Assembly (NCBI GenBank): GCA_016712505.1
Contig: JADJQY010000008.1
Coordinates: 496,001-560,000 of the forward strand
From: Candidatus Eiseniibacteriota bacterium
Lineage (GTDB): Bacteria; Eisenbacteria; RBG-16-71-46; CAIMUX01
DNA length: 64,000 nucleotides
Direction of reading: 5' to 3'
The notes under the pieces were generated by a model that made no database searches, was not told the origin of the DNA, and saw nothing but the letters and a program-made list of their open reading frames with translations. Positions 18,026-26,550 of this stretch are shown in pieces. Every line of letters starts with the position of its first letter. Position 1 is the stretch's first letter. A program made the translations under genes and the position numbers.

Positions 18026-19609
18026 ATGTCAGGAGCGAAGAATCGGAAGAGGCGCGGAGTCGGCGTCATCGGTACCCCCCTTCTCCTGGGCGGACTGATC
18101 GCCGGCTTGGCCGCGGGTACGACCCGGCCCGGGTCCGCGAGCGGGGAGCCTACCGCCTCGGCGGTCGCAGGCGAGCTCAGCTCGATGCTCCCCTCGGCCC
18201 AGGAGCGGTTGCTCGAGCAGATCCAGACCGAGAAACTGGGATTCCGCCGGGCGGTACTCTCTCCGAGCCGCGAGGGAGCGGGCAACGGTCTGGCCTCCAG
18301 CCTGGCCGGCGATGCGGCGGCCGCCGGGGCCGGCGCACCCGACCTCTCGCTCAGTTCGATCGATTTCTGGCTCGGTGGAACGGTGCCGCGCTGGATCCTG
18401 CTCAGCGGGCTGCTCCTCGGCCTGAGCTTCCTCACCGCCTCGCTCGCGCTCTATCTCCGCGGTCGGCGGAGCAAGGCCCGGGCGCGCTCCGCTGCTGGTG
18501 ACGCGGACGTCGCGCCGAAGATCTCCGCTGTCTCGGAGTCGGCGCAGACCGATCCTCGGGTGGTCGCGGCGCGCGTAGAGGCGGCACGCGCGGATCTCGA
18601 GCGCCGTGCCGCGGTCGCACGCGAAGCGGTCGTCCCGGCGGCAAGACCGATGGGCGACGGAGTCGATCTGCCGCCGCGTCGTTTCGCCCGCTACGCCACT
18701 CTCGACGAAGACCGGGCCCACGCGGCAACGTCCGGCTCGGCCAACGCGGCCCCGACGCCCGTTTCGCAGCCGGCGCCACCCCGACCCTCGATGCCCGCGC
18801 CGATGTATCAGGAGGCTCCGTTCGATCCGCCGCTCCCGGCTCCCGTCCGGCAGCGTTCGACGGAGAAGAAGCCGAAGCGCACGAAGCTCGACCGTCGCAT
18901 CAGCCTGCTCGAGGGTTCGATGCTCCAGATCCTCTCCAGCGTCGATCGACTCGCTTCACGGGTGGAGACGCTGGCCGACCCGGTCGTGGACGAGAGGGAG
19001 GAGAACCTCACCCTGGCGGACCCGGAGCCGATCGAGCTCGGGCCTTGGCAAGACCCCTCGCTCGCACTTCCGCCGTCCAATCGATCGGTCCATCCGGAAC
19101 CGTTCTTCGCCCGCCTGGCCGCACAGCGCGCGCAGACCCGCCCGGACGCGGGGAGCGTGGGCGAGTCGGCGCCGCGGGAAGCCCTGACCCCGAGCGCGCT
19201 GCCCGCAGCCGAGAGGGCAGAGACGCAACCGTCCGGCCCGCGCCCGGTGGCGCCGCGTGCGAGCGCGCCGCGGCCCCGGCCCGAACCGCCGACTGCCGCG
19301 CAGGGACCGATCACCCCGATCCGCATGACCAAGCCGGCCGCGCTTCCACGCCCGGTGCCGGTCGTGCCGCCGCCGGCGGTGCGCGCTCCGGACGCGCCGA
19401 TGGCGGCGATGGCGCCGGTGGCTCGGTCCGCCGGACGTCTGCCCGATCCCGCGCGGGTGCGCGAGTTCGTCTTGCGCCTGGCCCGTGACGGCTGGAGTGC
19501 CGATCGGATCGCGCGCGAGACCAAGATCCCGTCCCGGGACATCGCATTGATCCTGAAGTCCGACGGGCGTCAAACCGGCAGTGCGGAAACGGCGGGCATC
19601 CGCCGATAA
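18026..19609 (+). CDS. Membrane protein with C-terminal helix-turn-helix-like segment (DUF2802/DUF6115-like), unknown
   Basis: The ATG at 18026 follows GGAGGACAGG and gives 527 residues. Layout: an N-terminal hydrophobic segment (about residues 13-28), a second strong membrane segment at about 120-145 (WILLSGLLLGLSFLTASLAL), a long Pro/Ala-rich region with a short coiled segment (KLDRRISLLEGSMLQILSSV, about residues 290-310), and a C-terminal ~40 residues reading VREFVLRLARDGWSADRIAR then ETKIPSRDIALIL. That tail resembles the helix-turn-helix-like end of DUF2802/DUF6115 proteins found beside flagellar genes in other bacteria. The role is unknown. The assignment is from memory and needs a profile search. 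Confidence 0.65.
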   Translation: MSGAKNRKRRGVGVIGTPLLLGGLIAGLAAGTTRPGSASGEPTASAVAGELSSMLPSAQERLLEQIQTEKLGFRRAVLSPSREGAGNGLASSLAGDAAAAGAGAPDLSLSSIDFWLGGTVPRWILLSGLLLGLSFLTASLALYLRGRRSKARARSAAGDADVAPKISAVSESAQTDPRVVAARVEAARADLERRAAVAREAVVPAARPMGDGVDLPPRRFARYATLDEDRAHAATSGSANAAPTPVSQPAPPRPSMPAPMYQEAPFDPPLPAPVRQRSTEKKPKRTKLDRRISLLEGSMLQILSSVDRLASRVETLADPVVDEREENLTLADPEPIELGPWQDPSLALPPSNRSVHPEPFFARLAAQRAQTRPDAGSVGESAPREALTPSALPAAERAETQPSGPRPVAPRASAPRPRPEPPTAAQGPITPIRMTKPAALPRPVPVVPPPAVRAPDAPMAAMAPVARSAGRLPDPARVREFVLRLARDGWSADRIARETKIPSRDIALILKSDGRQTGSAETAGIRR

Positions 19610-19616
19610 GGGGGAA

Positions 19617-19637
19617 GCGGCCCAGACGAGGGGCCGC
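19617..19637 (+). other. Hairpin before the HDOD gene
   Basis: GCGGCCC (19617-19623) and GGGCCGC (19631-19637) form a perfect 7-bp stem with a 7-nt loop just after the stop of the preceding gene. No T-run follows (CTGGATTGGGG), so it is at best an attenuating or processing structure between the two genes. Confidence 0.4.
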
Positions 19638-19665
19638 CTGGATTGGGGTTAAAACGAGGATTCAG

Positions 19666-20568
19666 ATGAGCAAGACCGAACCGACCACGCGCGAGGGCAT
19701 TCTCGCCGCCATCGACGACCTGCCGCCGTTCCCGCCGGTCGCCGCGCGCCTGCTCGAGCTACTCGACGATCCGGACTCCAGTGCGGCCGACATCGCACGC
19801 GCGATTTCCCGCGACCAGGCGCTTGCCGCCAAGGTGCTCCGGATCGGCAACTCCTCCTTCTACGGGTTTGCCCAGCAGGTCACCAGCCTGCCGCAGGCCG
19901 TGGTGGTCTTGGGGCTGCGCACGGTCCGCGACCTGGTGCTACTCGACTCCCTGCCGCTCCGCTCGCGGGGCAAGCAGATGTCCGAGGTGGAGCAGATGCT
20001 GTGGTTGCACTCCGTCGGAGCCGCGTTCGCCGCGCGCTTCCTGGCCATGCGCGGATCCTGGATCGACTCCGATGCGGCGTTTCTCTGCGGGCTCTTTCAC
20101 GATGTGGGGCAGCTCCTGCTCAATCAGGTTTCCCCAACCGCCTACGCGGAGGTGTGGAAGGAGATTGTCGGTGGACGGCCTCCGGTCGAAGCGGAGCAGG
20201 CGCGATTCGGCATCGGGCACAACGAGGTCGGCGCCGAGGCGTTCCGCCGCTGGGAGCTGCCCGGCCCGGCCGGGGCGGTGGCGCTCGACCATCACAAGGA
20301 TGCGAACGAACTCGACCCGCTCGGACGGGTCGTGCAGGCCGCGGATGATTTCATGCACTGGCAGGAGACCTACTTCGGCGCCCTGATCGGAAAGGGGAGC
20401 GAAGCGGGGGAGGCCGAACCACCGGAGGGGAACCCCCTGCACCTGCCGAATCGGCCCGGGAGCGCGGGAGCGCTGCTGGGGTTGACCGATGTCGATCTGA
20501 ACGATCTTTCGGCGCGGCTCAAGCTCGCGCTGGAGAAGGAGACACGCTTCTTCCTCGCGGCAGCGTGA
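19666..20568 (+). CDS. HDOD-domain signalling protein
   Basis: HDOD domains are HD-like, mostly non-catalytic output or scaffold domains in two-component and c-di-GMP signalling. The 300-residue protein opens with LPPFPPVAARLLELLDDPDS and ISRDQALAAKVLRIGNSSFY, followed by SLPQAVVVLGLRTVRDLVLL, all diagnostic of HDOD. A later GLFHDVGQLLLNQ and the FGIGHNEVGAEAFRRWELP stretch complete the domain by about residue 220. The remaining ~80 residues are less conserved. There is no receiver or GGDEF fusion, but a diguanylate cyclase and a REC-kinase follow directly, so a role in c-di-GMP-linked motility control is likely. Confidence 0.9.
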   Translation: MSKTEPTTREGILAAIDDLPPFPPVAARLLELLDDPDSSAADIARAISRDQALAAKVLRIGNSSFYGFAQQVTSLPQAVVVLGLRTVRDLVLLDSLPLRSRGKQMSEVEQMLWLHSVGAAFAARFLAMRGSWIDSDAAFLCGLFHDVGQLLLNQVSPTAYAEVWKEIVGGRPPVEAEQARFGIGHNEVGAEAFRRWELPGPAGAVALDHHKDANELDPLGRVVQAADDFMHWQETYFGALIGKGSEAGEAEPPEGNPLHLPNRPGSAGALLGLTDVDLNDLSARLKLALEKETRFFLAAA

Positions 20569-20651
20569 GGGAGGGGGGCGTTGGCTGCAAAGCACACGGG
20601 GCAGGCACCGCGACGAAACCAGGATGGACGGTCAAGAAAACGGAGCCAAGG

Positions 20652-21893
20652 ATGACGCGACGCAGGAACGGCAATGGTTCACACCAATTGCTCGACATCA
20701 CGGACAAGTTTCGCAGGGGCGAACTCAAGCTGGTCAAGGTGCTCGAGGACGCGGGCTACCTCAGTGAGAAGGAGCGCGTGGCCTACGTCGACTCGATCCG
20801 ACGGTCGGTCGCGCAGAAGCGGTCGTCGGAGGTGCTGGCTACCGCGCACAGCCTGCACAACAAGCTGATTCGAGTCTTGCAGACGACGAAGAACGACGGC
20901 AGCCGGCGCGAGAGTCAGGAACTCGAGGTCCTGATGGAGGTCAGTCGCCTCATCCAGACGACGACCCGCCAGGAGGAAGGATTCGAACGCCTCCTCGACC
21001 TGATCAAGGGGGTGATTCCCTACGAGAACGCCACCATGTTCACCCTGAATCGGGCCAGCGGCCAGCTGGTCGTGGGCGCGGTGCGCGGTCAGGTAGTCGA
21101 TCTGATCGGCGGAGTGCAGTTCGAGTTCGGAACCGGGTTCTCCTCCTGGGTGGCCAAGCAAAAGAAGCCGATTCTGCTCAACGAACTCCATCGCAACGCC
21201 TCACCTGACGCACCGCAGATCGGATCGTTCCTCTCGGTGCCCCTGGTGGTGCAGCAGGAGCTGATCGGGGTGCTCAACCTGAGCCACCCGACCAACCAGG
21301 CGTTCACCGAGGAGAGCCTGCGCCTCCTCACCCTGATCGCGGGCCAGGCGGCGGCGATCCTGCAGCGGATCGTGATGTACGAAGAGATGGCACGTCTGGC
21401 GATCACCGATGAGCTGACCGGGCTCTACAATCGCCGCCATTTCATGGAGCGGATGAACCACGAGGTGGCGCGGGCCAAGCGGCATCAGCAGCCATTCTCC
21501 ATCCTCTTCTTCGATCTCGATCACTTCAAGCGGATCAACGACACCTGCGGGCACCCCCTGGGTGACCGCATCCTGGCCGATCTCGGCAAGCTGATGCGCC
21601 GTTGGGCGCGCGGGACCGACTTGCTCGCCCGCTACGGTGGCGAGGAGTTCGTCGCCTTCCTCCCCATGACCGACTCGACCCAGGCGCTGATCGCGGCGGA
21701 GCGGATCCGATCGGCGGTGGAGGAACACTCGTTCCCGCGGCGCAAGCGCCTCACCGTGTCGGTCGGAATCGCAACCTATCCGGAGGATGGGGACCAGCCG
21801 GCCGATCTGCTCAAGAAGGCTGACCTCGCGCTCTACCAGGCGAAGAAGCTCGGTCGCAACCGCACCATGGCCCTCAGCCTGGGCGCCGCCTAG
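20652..21893 (+). CDS. GAF-GGDEF diguanylate cyclase
   Basis: This enzyme should make cyclic di-GMP from two GTP. The 413-residue protein has a helical N-terminal part (residues 1-95), a GAF domain (about 100-245) that should sense a ligand, and a C-terminal GGDEF domain. The active-site motif is YGGEEF (residues 328-333), consistent with catalysis. An RxxD inhibitory I-site is present as RGTD five residues before it, so product feedback is expected. The ATG at 20652 follows GGAGCCAAGG; an upstream in-frame ATG at 20565 lies in sequence that looks non-coding. The product likely controls the motile-sessile switch given the flagellar genes upstream. Confidence 0.93.
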   Translation: MTRRRNGNGSHQLLDITDKFRRGELKLVKVLEDAGYLSEKERVAYVDSIRRSVAQKRSSEVLATAHSLHNKLIRVLQTTKNDGSRRESQELEVLMEVSRLIQTTTRQEEGFERLLDLIKGVIPYENATMFTLNRASGQLVVGAVRGQVVDLIGGVQFEFGTGFSSWVAKQKKPILLNELHRNASPDAPQIGSFLSVPLVVQQELIGVLNLSHPTNQAFTEESLRLLTLIAGQAAAILQRIVMYEEMARLAITDELTGLYNRRHFMERMNHEVARAKRHQQPFSILFFDLDHFKRINDTCGHPLGDRILADLGKLMRRWARGTDLLARYGGEEFVAFLPMTDSTQALIAAERIRSAVEEHSFPRRKRLTVSVGIATYPEDGDQPADLLKKADLALYQAKKLGRNRTMALSLGAA

Positions 21894-21915
21894 GTTCCGG
21901 GATCTCGGGGGAACG

Positions 21916-23634
21916 ATGATCGGTAACGAGTCACCCAGACACTCGCGATTGCTCGTGGTCGACGACGAGGAGCCATTGCTCCAGATTTTCGTCGAGTTTT
22001 TCGAGGGGCGCGAGTTCCAGATCGAGATCGCGCGGTCGGCCGAAGAGGCGATCGAGCGTCTGGCCGGCGCCGGTTTCGACCTGGTCGTCACCGATCTCAA
22101 CCTCCCGGGTCAGGACGGCTTGGCGGTGTTGCGCGCCGCCAAGGCGACCGATCAGGACACCGAGGTGATCATGCTCACCGGCAACGCGTCGACCCTGACC
22201 GCCATCGACGCGATGCGCCAGGGTGCCTACGACTACGTGCTGAAACCGTTCGACCTCTACGAGATGGAGTCGACGATCATGCGCGCGCTCGAGCGGCGAC
22301 GGCTGCTGGAGGAAAACGAGCGCTACGTTACCTCGATCCAGCAGGCGAACCAGGAGCTGCTCGAGAACCAGCAGCAGCTCAAGCGCCACCGCGACGAGCT
22401 GTCGCGGCTGGTCGACGAGGCCACGCGACGGATCCGTTCACTCTATGAAGTGGGGAAGGAGATCACCTCCTCGCTGCACCTGGAGCGGGCGCTCCGGCTC
22501 ATCCTGGAGAAGAGTGCCGGGCTCACCGGCGCCTCGCAAGGGATGCTCTTCCTCCTCGACGAGACTTCCGGGGAGCTGGTGCCCCGGGAGTGTGAAGGGC
22601 TGGTCCACGACTCCCCGGAGTTCCATCGGTTGGCCGGGGCCCTGGGGACGCTCAACAGCCGCGCCACGGTGCTCCGGGTTCCGGTGCGGGAGCGGATGAC
22701 CGGCGAGGAGGGATTGGTGCGTGAGGCGCTGGTCGTCCCGCTGCTCCAGGAGGGGTCGGCCAGCGGGACGATCGCGGTGTTCAAGTCCAACGGAAGTTTC
22801 AGCGGCGACGACAGCGATCTCCTGGTCGGCCTGGCCAGCTTTGCCTCGATCGCGATCCACAATGCCCGGGTCTTCGAGAAGATCCGCGACCTGGAGAAGC
22901 TGAAGTCGGAGTTCGTGGCCGTGGTTTCGCACGAGGTCCGAACCCCGCTGACCGCGATCAAGGGGACGCTCGAGATCCTCTCCGATCAGAAGTACTTCCA
23001 GTTCGCCCCGAATCAGATCGAGCTCCTCCAGATCTGTTCGGCCAACGTTTCCCGGCTCGAGGTCCTGATCAACGACATCCTCGATTTCTCGAAGCTCGAG
23101 TCGTCCCGTCTCTCGACCCATTTCGCGTCGATCCGGCTCGAGACCGTGGTCGAGAACGTGATCACTCACATCGGCAACCTGGCGGCGAAGAAGGGGGTGA
23201 CGATCGAGAAGGTCGTGGCGCCCGGGCTGCCGGCGGCCGAGGCGGACGAACTCCGACTCAGCCAGGTGCTCAACAACCTCCTCTCGAACGCGATCAAGTT
23301 CTCCCCCGACGGCGCGATCATCCGGGTGGAGGTGGCGGACCAGGACGGGGGCCTGCTCGTCCGGATCCAGGATCGGGGAATCGGGATCTCCGCCGAGGAC
23401 GTGCCCAAGCTCTTCACCAAGTTCCGCCAGCTCGACTCCTCCAGTACCCGCAAGGTGGGGGGGACCGGCCTCGGTCTGGCGATCTCGAAGGGGATCATCG
23501 ACGAGCACCATGGACGGATCTGGGTCGAGTCGGTGGCGGGGGAGGGAAGTTGCTTCTGCTTCTGGATCCCCTGTCGGCGGAGCGCGGAACTGGAAATCGA
23601 CCAGGGAGATCTGGCCGACCGTTCGGCTGCCTGA
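21916..23634 (+). CDS. REC-GAF histidine kinase
   Basis: This is a hybrid two-component protein with the receiver first. Residues 10-125 are a REC domain (LLVVDDEEP, phospho-acceptor D60 in LVVTDLNLPG, then MLTGNAS and YVLKPF). A coiled segment follows (about 135-175), then a GAF domain (about 180-325), a HisKA dimerisation domain with H339 in VVSHEVRTPLTAIKG, and a HATPase domain with LNNLLSNAIKFSPDG, IQDRGIGIS and GGTGLGLAISKG. The receiver would gate the kinase. There is no membrane segment, so it is cytoplasmic. Its output partner is not encoded next to it. The start is the ATG at 21916 after GGGGGAACG, 22 nt from the cyclase gene. Confidence 0.93.
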   Translation: MIGNESPRHSRLLVVDDEEPLLQIFVEFFEGREFQIEIARSAEEAIERLAGAGFDLVVTDLNLPGQDGLAVLRAAKATDQDTEVIMLTGNASTLTAIDAMRQGAYDYVLKPFDLYEMESTIMRALERRRLLEENERYVTSIQQANQELLENQQQLKRHRDELSRLVDEATRRIRSLYEVGKEITSSLHLERALRLILEKSAGLTGASQGMLFLLDETSGELVPRECEGLVHDSPEFHRLAGALGTLNSRATVLRVPVRERMTGEEGLVREALVVPLLQEGSASGTIAVFKSNGSFSGDDSDLLVGLASFASIAIHNARVFEKIRDLEKLKSEFVAVVSHEVRTPLTAIKGTLEILSDQKYFQFAPNQIELLQICSANVSRLEVLINDILDFSKLESSRLSTHFASIRLETVVENVITHIGNLAAKKGVTIEKVVAPGLPAAEADELRLSQVLNNLLSNAIKFSPDGAIIRVEVADQDGGLLVRIQDRGIGISAEDVPKLFTKFRQLDSSSTRKVGGTGLGLAISKGIIDEHHGRIWVESVAGEGSCFCFWIPCRRSAELEIDQGDLADRSAA

Positions 23635-23669
23635 TCCCCCCCTGGCCGGCCAGACCGGGGTTTCGGGGT

Positions 23670-23699
23670 TGAAATCGGTTCTCGTGATTCCCTAGTGTC
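23670..23699 (+). promoter_or_regulatory. Possible promoter before the sugar transferase
   Basis: TTGAAA and TAGTGT are separated by 18 nt in the 185-nt gap after the kinase gene. The fit to the -35/-10 consensus is weak, but this is the first sizeable gap after a long run of co-directional genes and the function changes here from signalling to envelope polysaccharide. Confidence 0.25.
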
Positions 23700-23819
23700 C
23701 CCGAGACGTTACGCATCCGGCGCCCGTGGAACCTCGGCGGCCCCCCCAGGGCCCCCGGCCCGTTCCGGGAAATCGCTCCGGATGCCCGGAATTTCGGGGC
23801 TTCAGGAGGCGAAACAGGG

Positions 23820-25340
23820 ATGACCTTGCCGGAGAAAGTCCGGTGGCGCCAGGAGGCGCCGGCAGACCAGGTCCGCCCCGCACCCCCGTCCCGTCCAGCC
23901 GGGCCTGTTCGGACGGCGCGGATGCTTCTCTTTACGGGCGATCTGCTGGTCGCTGGAGCGGCGATCCCGTTCGCCGTCCACCTGGCTCCCCTGCTCGGGG
24001 CCGCCGACCGTTTCGGGGCCATTCCGGCCGCCGCGATTCCGTTTATTTATGCCGCACTGGTGCCGCTCCTGGCGCTGATCGCGGGCCTTTACAAGGAGGG
24101 GATCTGGGCCTCGCGGCGCCGACAGGCGCTTCCCGGGCTCAAGACGCTGCTCTGGGCGGTCGGCATCTCGACCGGTGCGCTGTTTCTCTTTGCGCGAGAG
24201 ATTCCCTGGAATCTCCGTTACGCCGTGCTCATCTCACACGGGGTGCTCACCGGCTGGCTGCTCCTCCTACGCCCCATCCTGGCCAAGCGGATGCACCGGG
24301 GACTCGCCCGTAACCCCTTGCTGCGCGAACGAGTGCTGGTTTTCGGCGCGGACGCGATCGGCCGGGAAGTGGCGCGGAACCTGGCCGCGTCGTCTCCCTG
24401 CGTGGAGATTCTCGGATTCGCCGCACCGCAGCGGCCCCGGGGGACCGGGAGCGCGAAGCTGCCCTTCCACGTCTGCGACCTGTCCGACCTGCCCGCCCTG
24501 TCGCGTGAACTCGGCGCGGACCTCGTGGTCATCGCCCGGCCGGACCTTCCACGCGAGGAGGTGGTCCTGCTCAGTGACCGCCTGAGCGAGGCGGGGGTGA
24601 GGACCCAGGTGGTTTCCAACGTGTTCAACCAGCTGGTCGATTCGGTGCCGTTCGAGACGCTGGAGGGCGTGCCGCTTCTCGCGGTCGGGCAGACCCCCCT
24701 GCGCGGCCGACATGTCCGAGGGAAGCGGATCTTCGATATCGTGGCGACCAGCCTGGGCGGACTGGTGATCCTGCCCTTCATGCTCCTGATCGCCCTACTG
24801 GTGAAGCTCTCGTCCCCCGGCCCGGTGCTCTATCGCCAGACCCGCGTAGGGAAGAATGGGCAGCCGTTCGACTTCTTCAAGTTTCGCTCGATGCGGCTGG
24901 CACCGGACGATCCGGTCCACCGGGACTACGCCCGTGGCCTGGTCCAGAACGGCGGGGCCGCGGCCACGGACCAGAACGGGAAGAAGGTCTACAAGCTGGT
25001 CGACGACTCGCGGATCACTTCGATCGGTCGCTTCCTGCGCCGCACCAGCCTCGATGAGTTGCCCCAGTTGATCAACGTGCTGCGGGGTGAGATGAGTCTG
25101 GTTGGGCCGAGGCCCTGTCTCAGCTTCGAGTACGAGGTCTACCGCGACTGGCAGAAGCGGCGTTTGGATGTCACCCCGGGGATGACCGGCCTCTGGCAGG
25201 TCACCGGGCGCAGTTACGTCACCTTCGAGGACATGGTCCTGCTCGACCTCTTCTATATTGGGAACTGGACCTTCGGCATGGATCTTCGCATCCTGCTCAA
25301 GACCATCCCGGTCGTGGTGTTCGGCAAGGGCGGGATGTAG
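23820..25340 (+). CDS. Polyprenyl-phosphate sugar-1-phosphate transferase (WbaP/WcaJ type)
   Basis: This enzyme family starts polysaccharide synthesis by moving a sugar-1-phosphate from a nucleotide sugar to undecaprenyl phosphate. The 506-residue protein has four to five N-terminal membrane segments, a central nucleotide-binding-like CoA_binding_3 region (ERVLVFGADAIGREVARNLA), and a C-terminal Bac_transf domain. The last has KRIFDIVATSLGGLVIL, VLYRQTRVGKNGQPFDFFKF, RRTSLDELPQLINVLRGEMS, LVGPRP and TPGMTGLWQVTGR. All catalytic landmarks appear intact. No polymerase, flippase or other glycosyltransferase follows, so the rest of the pathway must lie elsewhere. Confidence 0.95.
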   Translation: MTLPEKVRWRQEAPADQVRPAPPSRPAGPVRTARMLLFTGDLLVAGAAIPFAVHLAPLLGAADRFGAIPAAAIPFIYAALVPLLALIAGLYKEGIWASRRRQALPGLKTLLWAVGISTGALFLFAREIPWNLRYAVLISHGVLTGWLLLLRPILAKRMHRGLARNPLLRERVLVFGADAIGREVARNLAASSPCVEILGFAAPQRPRGTGSAKLPFHVCDLSDLPALSRELGADLVVIARPDLPREEVVLLSDRLSEAGVRTQVVSNVFNQLVDSVPFETLEGVPLLAVGQTPLRGRHVRGKRIFDIVATSLGGLVILPFMLLIALLVKLSSPGPVLYRQTRVGKNGQPFDFFKFRSMRLAPDDPVHRDYARGLVQNGGAAATDQNGKKVYKLVDDSRITSIGRFLRRTSLDELPQLINVLRGEMSLVGPRPCLSFEYEVYRDWQKRRLDVTPGMTGLWQVTGRSYVTFEDMVLLDLFYIGNWTFGMDLRILLKTIPVVVFGKGGM

Positions 25341-25419
25341 CGCGCCTCTTCGTCCGATCGCGCGCTCCCCGGTCGGAGCGGGGACCCTGGATTCGAACGG
25401 AAGAAGGAGAGTGGAAACG

Positions 25420-26445
25420 GTGCTTCACGTCGGCGTGGTGGGCTGTGGGTATTGGGGGCCGAATCTCGTCCGTAATCTGGCCGAGAATCGCCTCTGCCAC
25501 AAGCTCTCGCTCTGCGATCTCGATGGCGCCAAGATCGAGCGGCAGCTGCTTCGCTATCCGGCCGCCAAACCGTGGACCGACTACGAGGAGATGATCGCGC
25601 AGTCCGACCTCGATGCGGTGATGATCGCTACCCCGCTCTCGACCCACTTCGATCTGGCGCGGAAGGCGCTGAAGCGCGGCAAGCACGTCTTCGTCGAGAA
25701 GCCGTTCTGTGCCTCGACCGAACAGGGACTGGAGTTGATCGCCCTGGCGGAGTCGAAGCAGCGCTGCCTGGCCGTGGGGCACACCTTCGTCTTCAGCCCG
25801 CCGGTGATCAAGATCAAGGAGATCCTCGACCGCGGAGAGTTGGGCAAGCTGTTCTACATCAGCTCGACCCGGGTGAATCTGGGTTTGCACCAGAAGGACG
25901 TGAGCGTCATCTGGGACCTGGCCCCGCACGATCTCTCGATGTTCCTCCACTGGCTGGGAGAGGCTCCGGTGGAGGTTCTGGCGAACGGCAAGGACTTCGT
26001 GCAGCGCGGCATTCCCGATGTCGCTTTCATGTTCCTGCGCTTCGCCAGCGGGGCGATCGCCCACGCGCAGTTCTCCTGGCTCTCCCCCTCGAAGCTCCGT
26101 CGGACCACGATCGTCGGGTCGGCCAAGATGCTGGTCTACGACGACACCGAGCATCTCGAGCAGGTCAAGATCTTCGACAAGGGGGTCAACTTCCGCGACC
26201 CCGACACCTTCGGCGAGTACCAGCTCTCGTACCGCACCGGCGACATCGTCTCGCCCAAGCTCGAGTCGTTCGAGCCGCTGCAGGCCGAGGTGAACGACTT
26301 CCTTTCCGCCATCTTGCAGAAGCGTCGACCCCGCTGCGACGGTGAAGACGGGCTGCGAGTGGTACGGATCCTGGAGGCGGCGGAGAAGTCGCTCATGAAC
26401 TCCGGACAGGTCGAGGTGATCGGGGACGTCAAGGTACGGGTCTAG
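25420..26445 (+). CDS. Gfo/Idh/MocA family NAD(P)-dependent oxidoreductase
   Basis: Members reduce or oxidise sugars, often nucleotide sugars in polysaccharide pathways. The N-terminus is a Rossmann fold (VGVVGCGYWGPNLVRNL), with the family EKP motif in HVFVEKPFCAS and a C-terminal substrate domain with IWDLAPHDLSMFLHWLG. Length is 341 residues from the GTG at 25420. A GTG at 25411 is also in frame, but the AAGAAGGAG site ends one base before it, so 25420 (10-nt spacing) is preferred. It lies between a sugar transferase and a Wzi-like gene, suggesting it makes a modified sugar (for example the C3-oxidised UDP-HexNAc acid route of WlbA relatives), which is inference. Confidence 0.88.
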   Translation: MLHVGVVGCGYWGPNLVRNLAENRLCHKLSLCDLDGAKIERQLLRYPAAKPWTDYEEMIAQSDLDAVMIATPLSTHFDLARKALKRGKHVFVEKPFCASTEQGLELIALAESKQRCLAVGHTFVFSPPVIKIKEILDRGELGKLFYISSTRVNLGLHQKDVSVIWDLAPHDLSMFLHWLGEAPVEVLANGKDFVQRGIPDVAFMFLRFASGAIAHAQFSWLSPSKLRRTTIVGSAKMLVYDDTEHLEQVKIFDKGVNFRDPDTFGEYQLSYRTGDIVSPKLESFEPLQAEVNDFLSAILQKRRPRCDGEDGLRVVRILEAAEKSLMNSGQVEVIGDVKVRV

Positions 26446-26550
26446 CACGGTGGTGACAGACCCGTTCCGCCGCGCGGCGCGAACCTGTCGCTGCGGTGGG
26501 GAACGCGCTACTCGCCGCAGCGGGGTACCCGCAGTTTGCGACGGCGAGGG

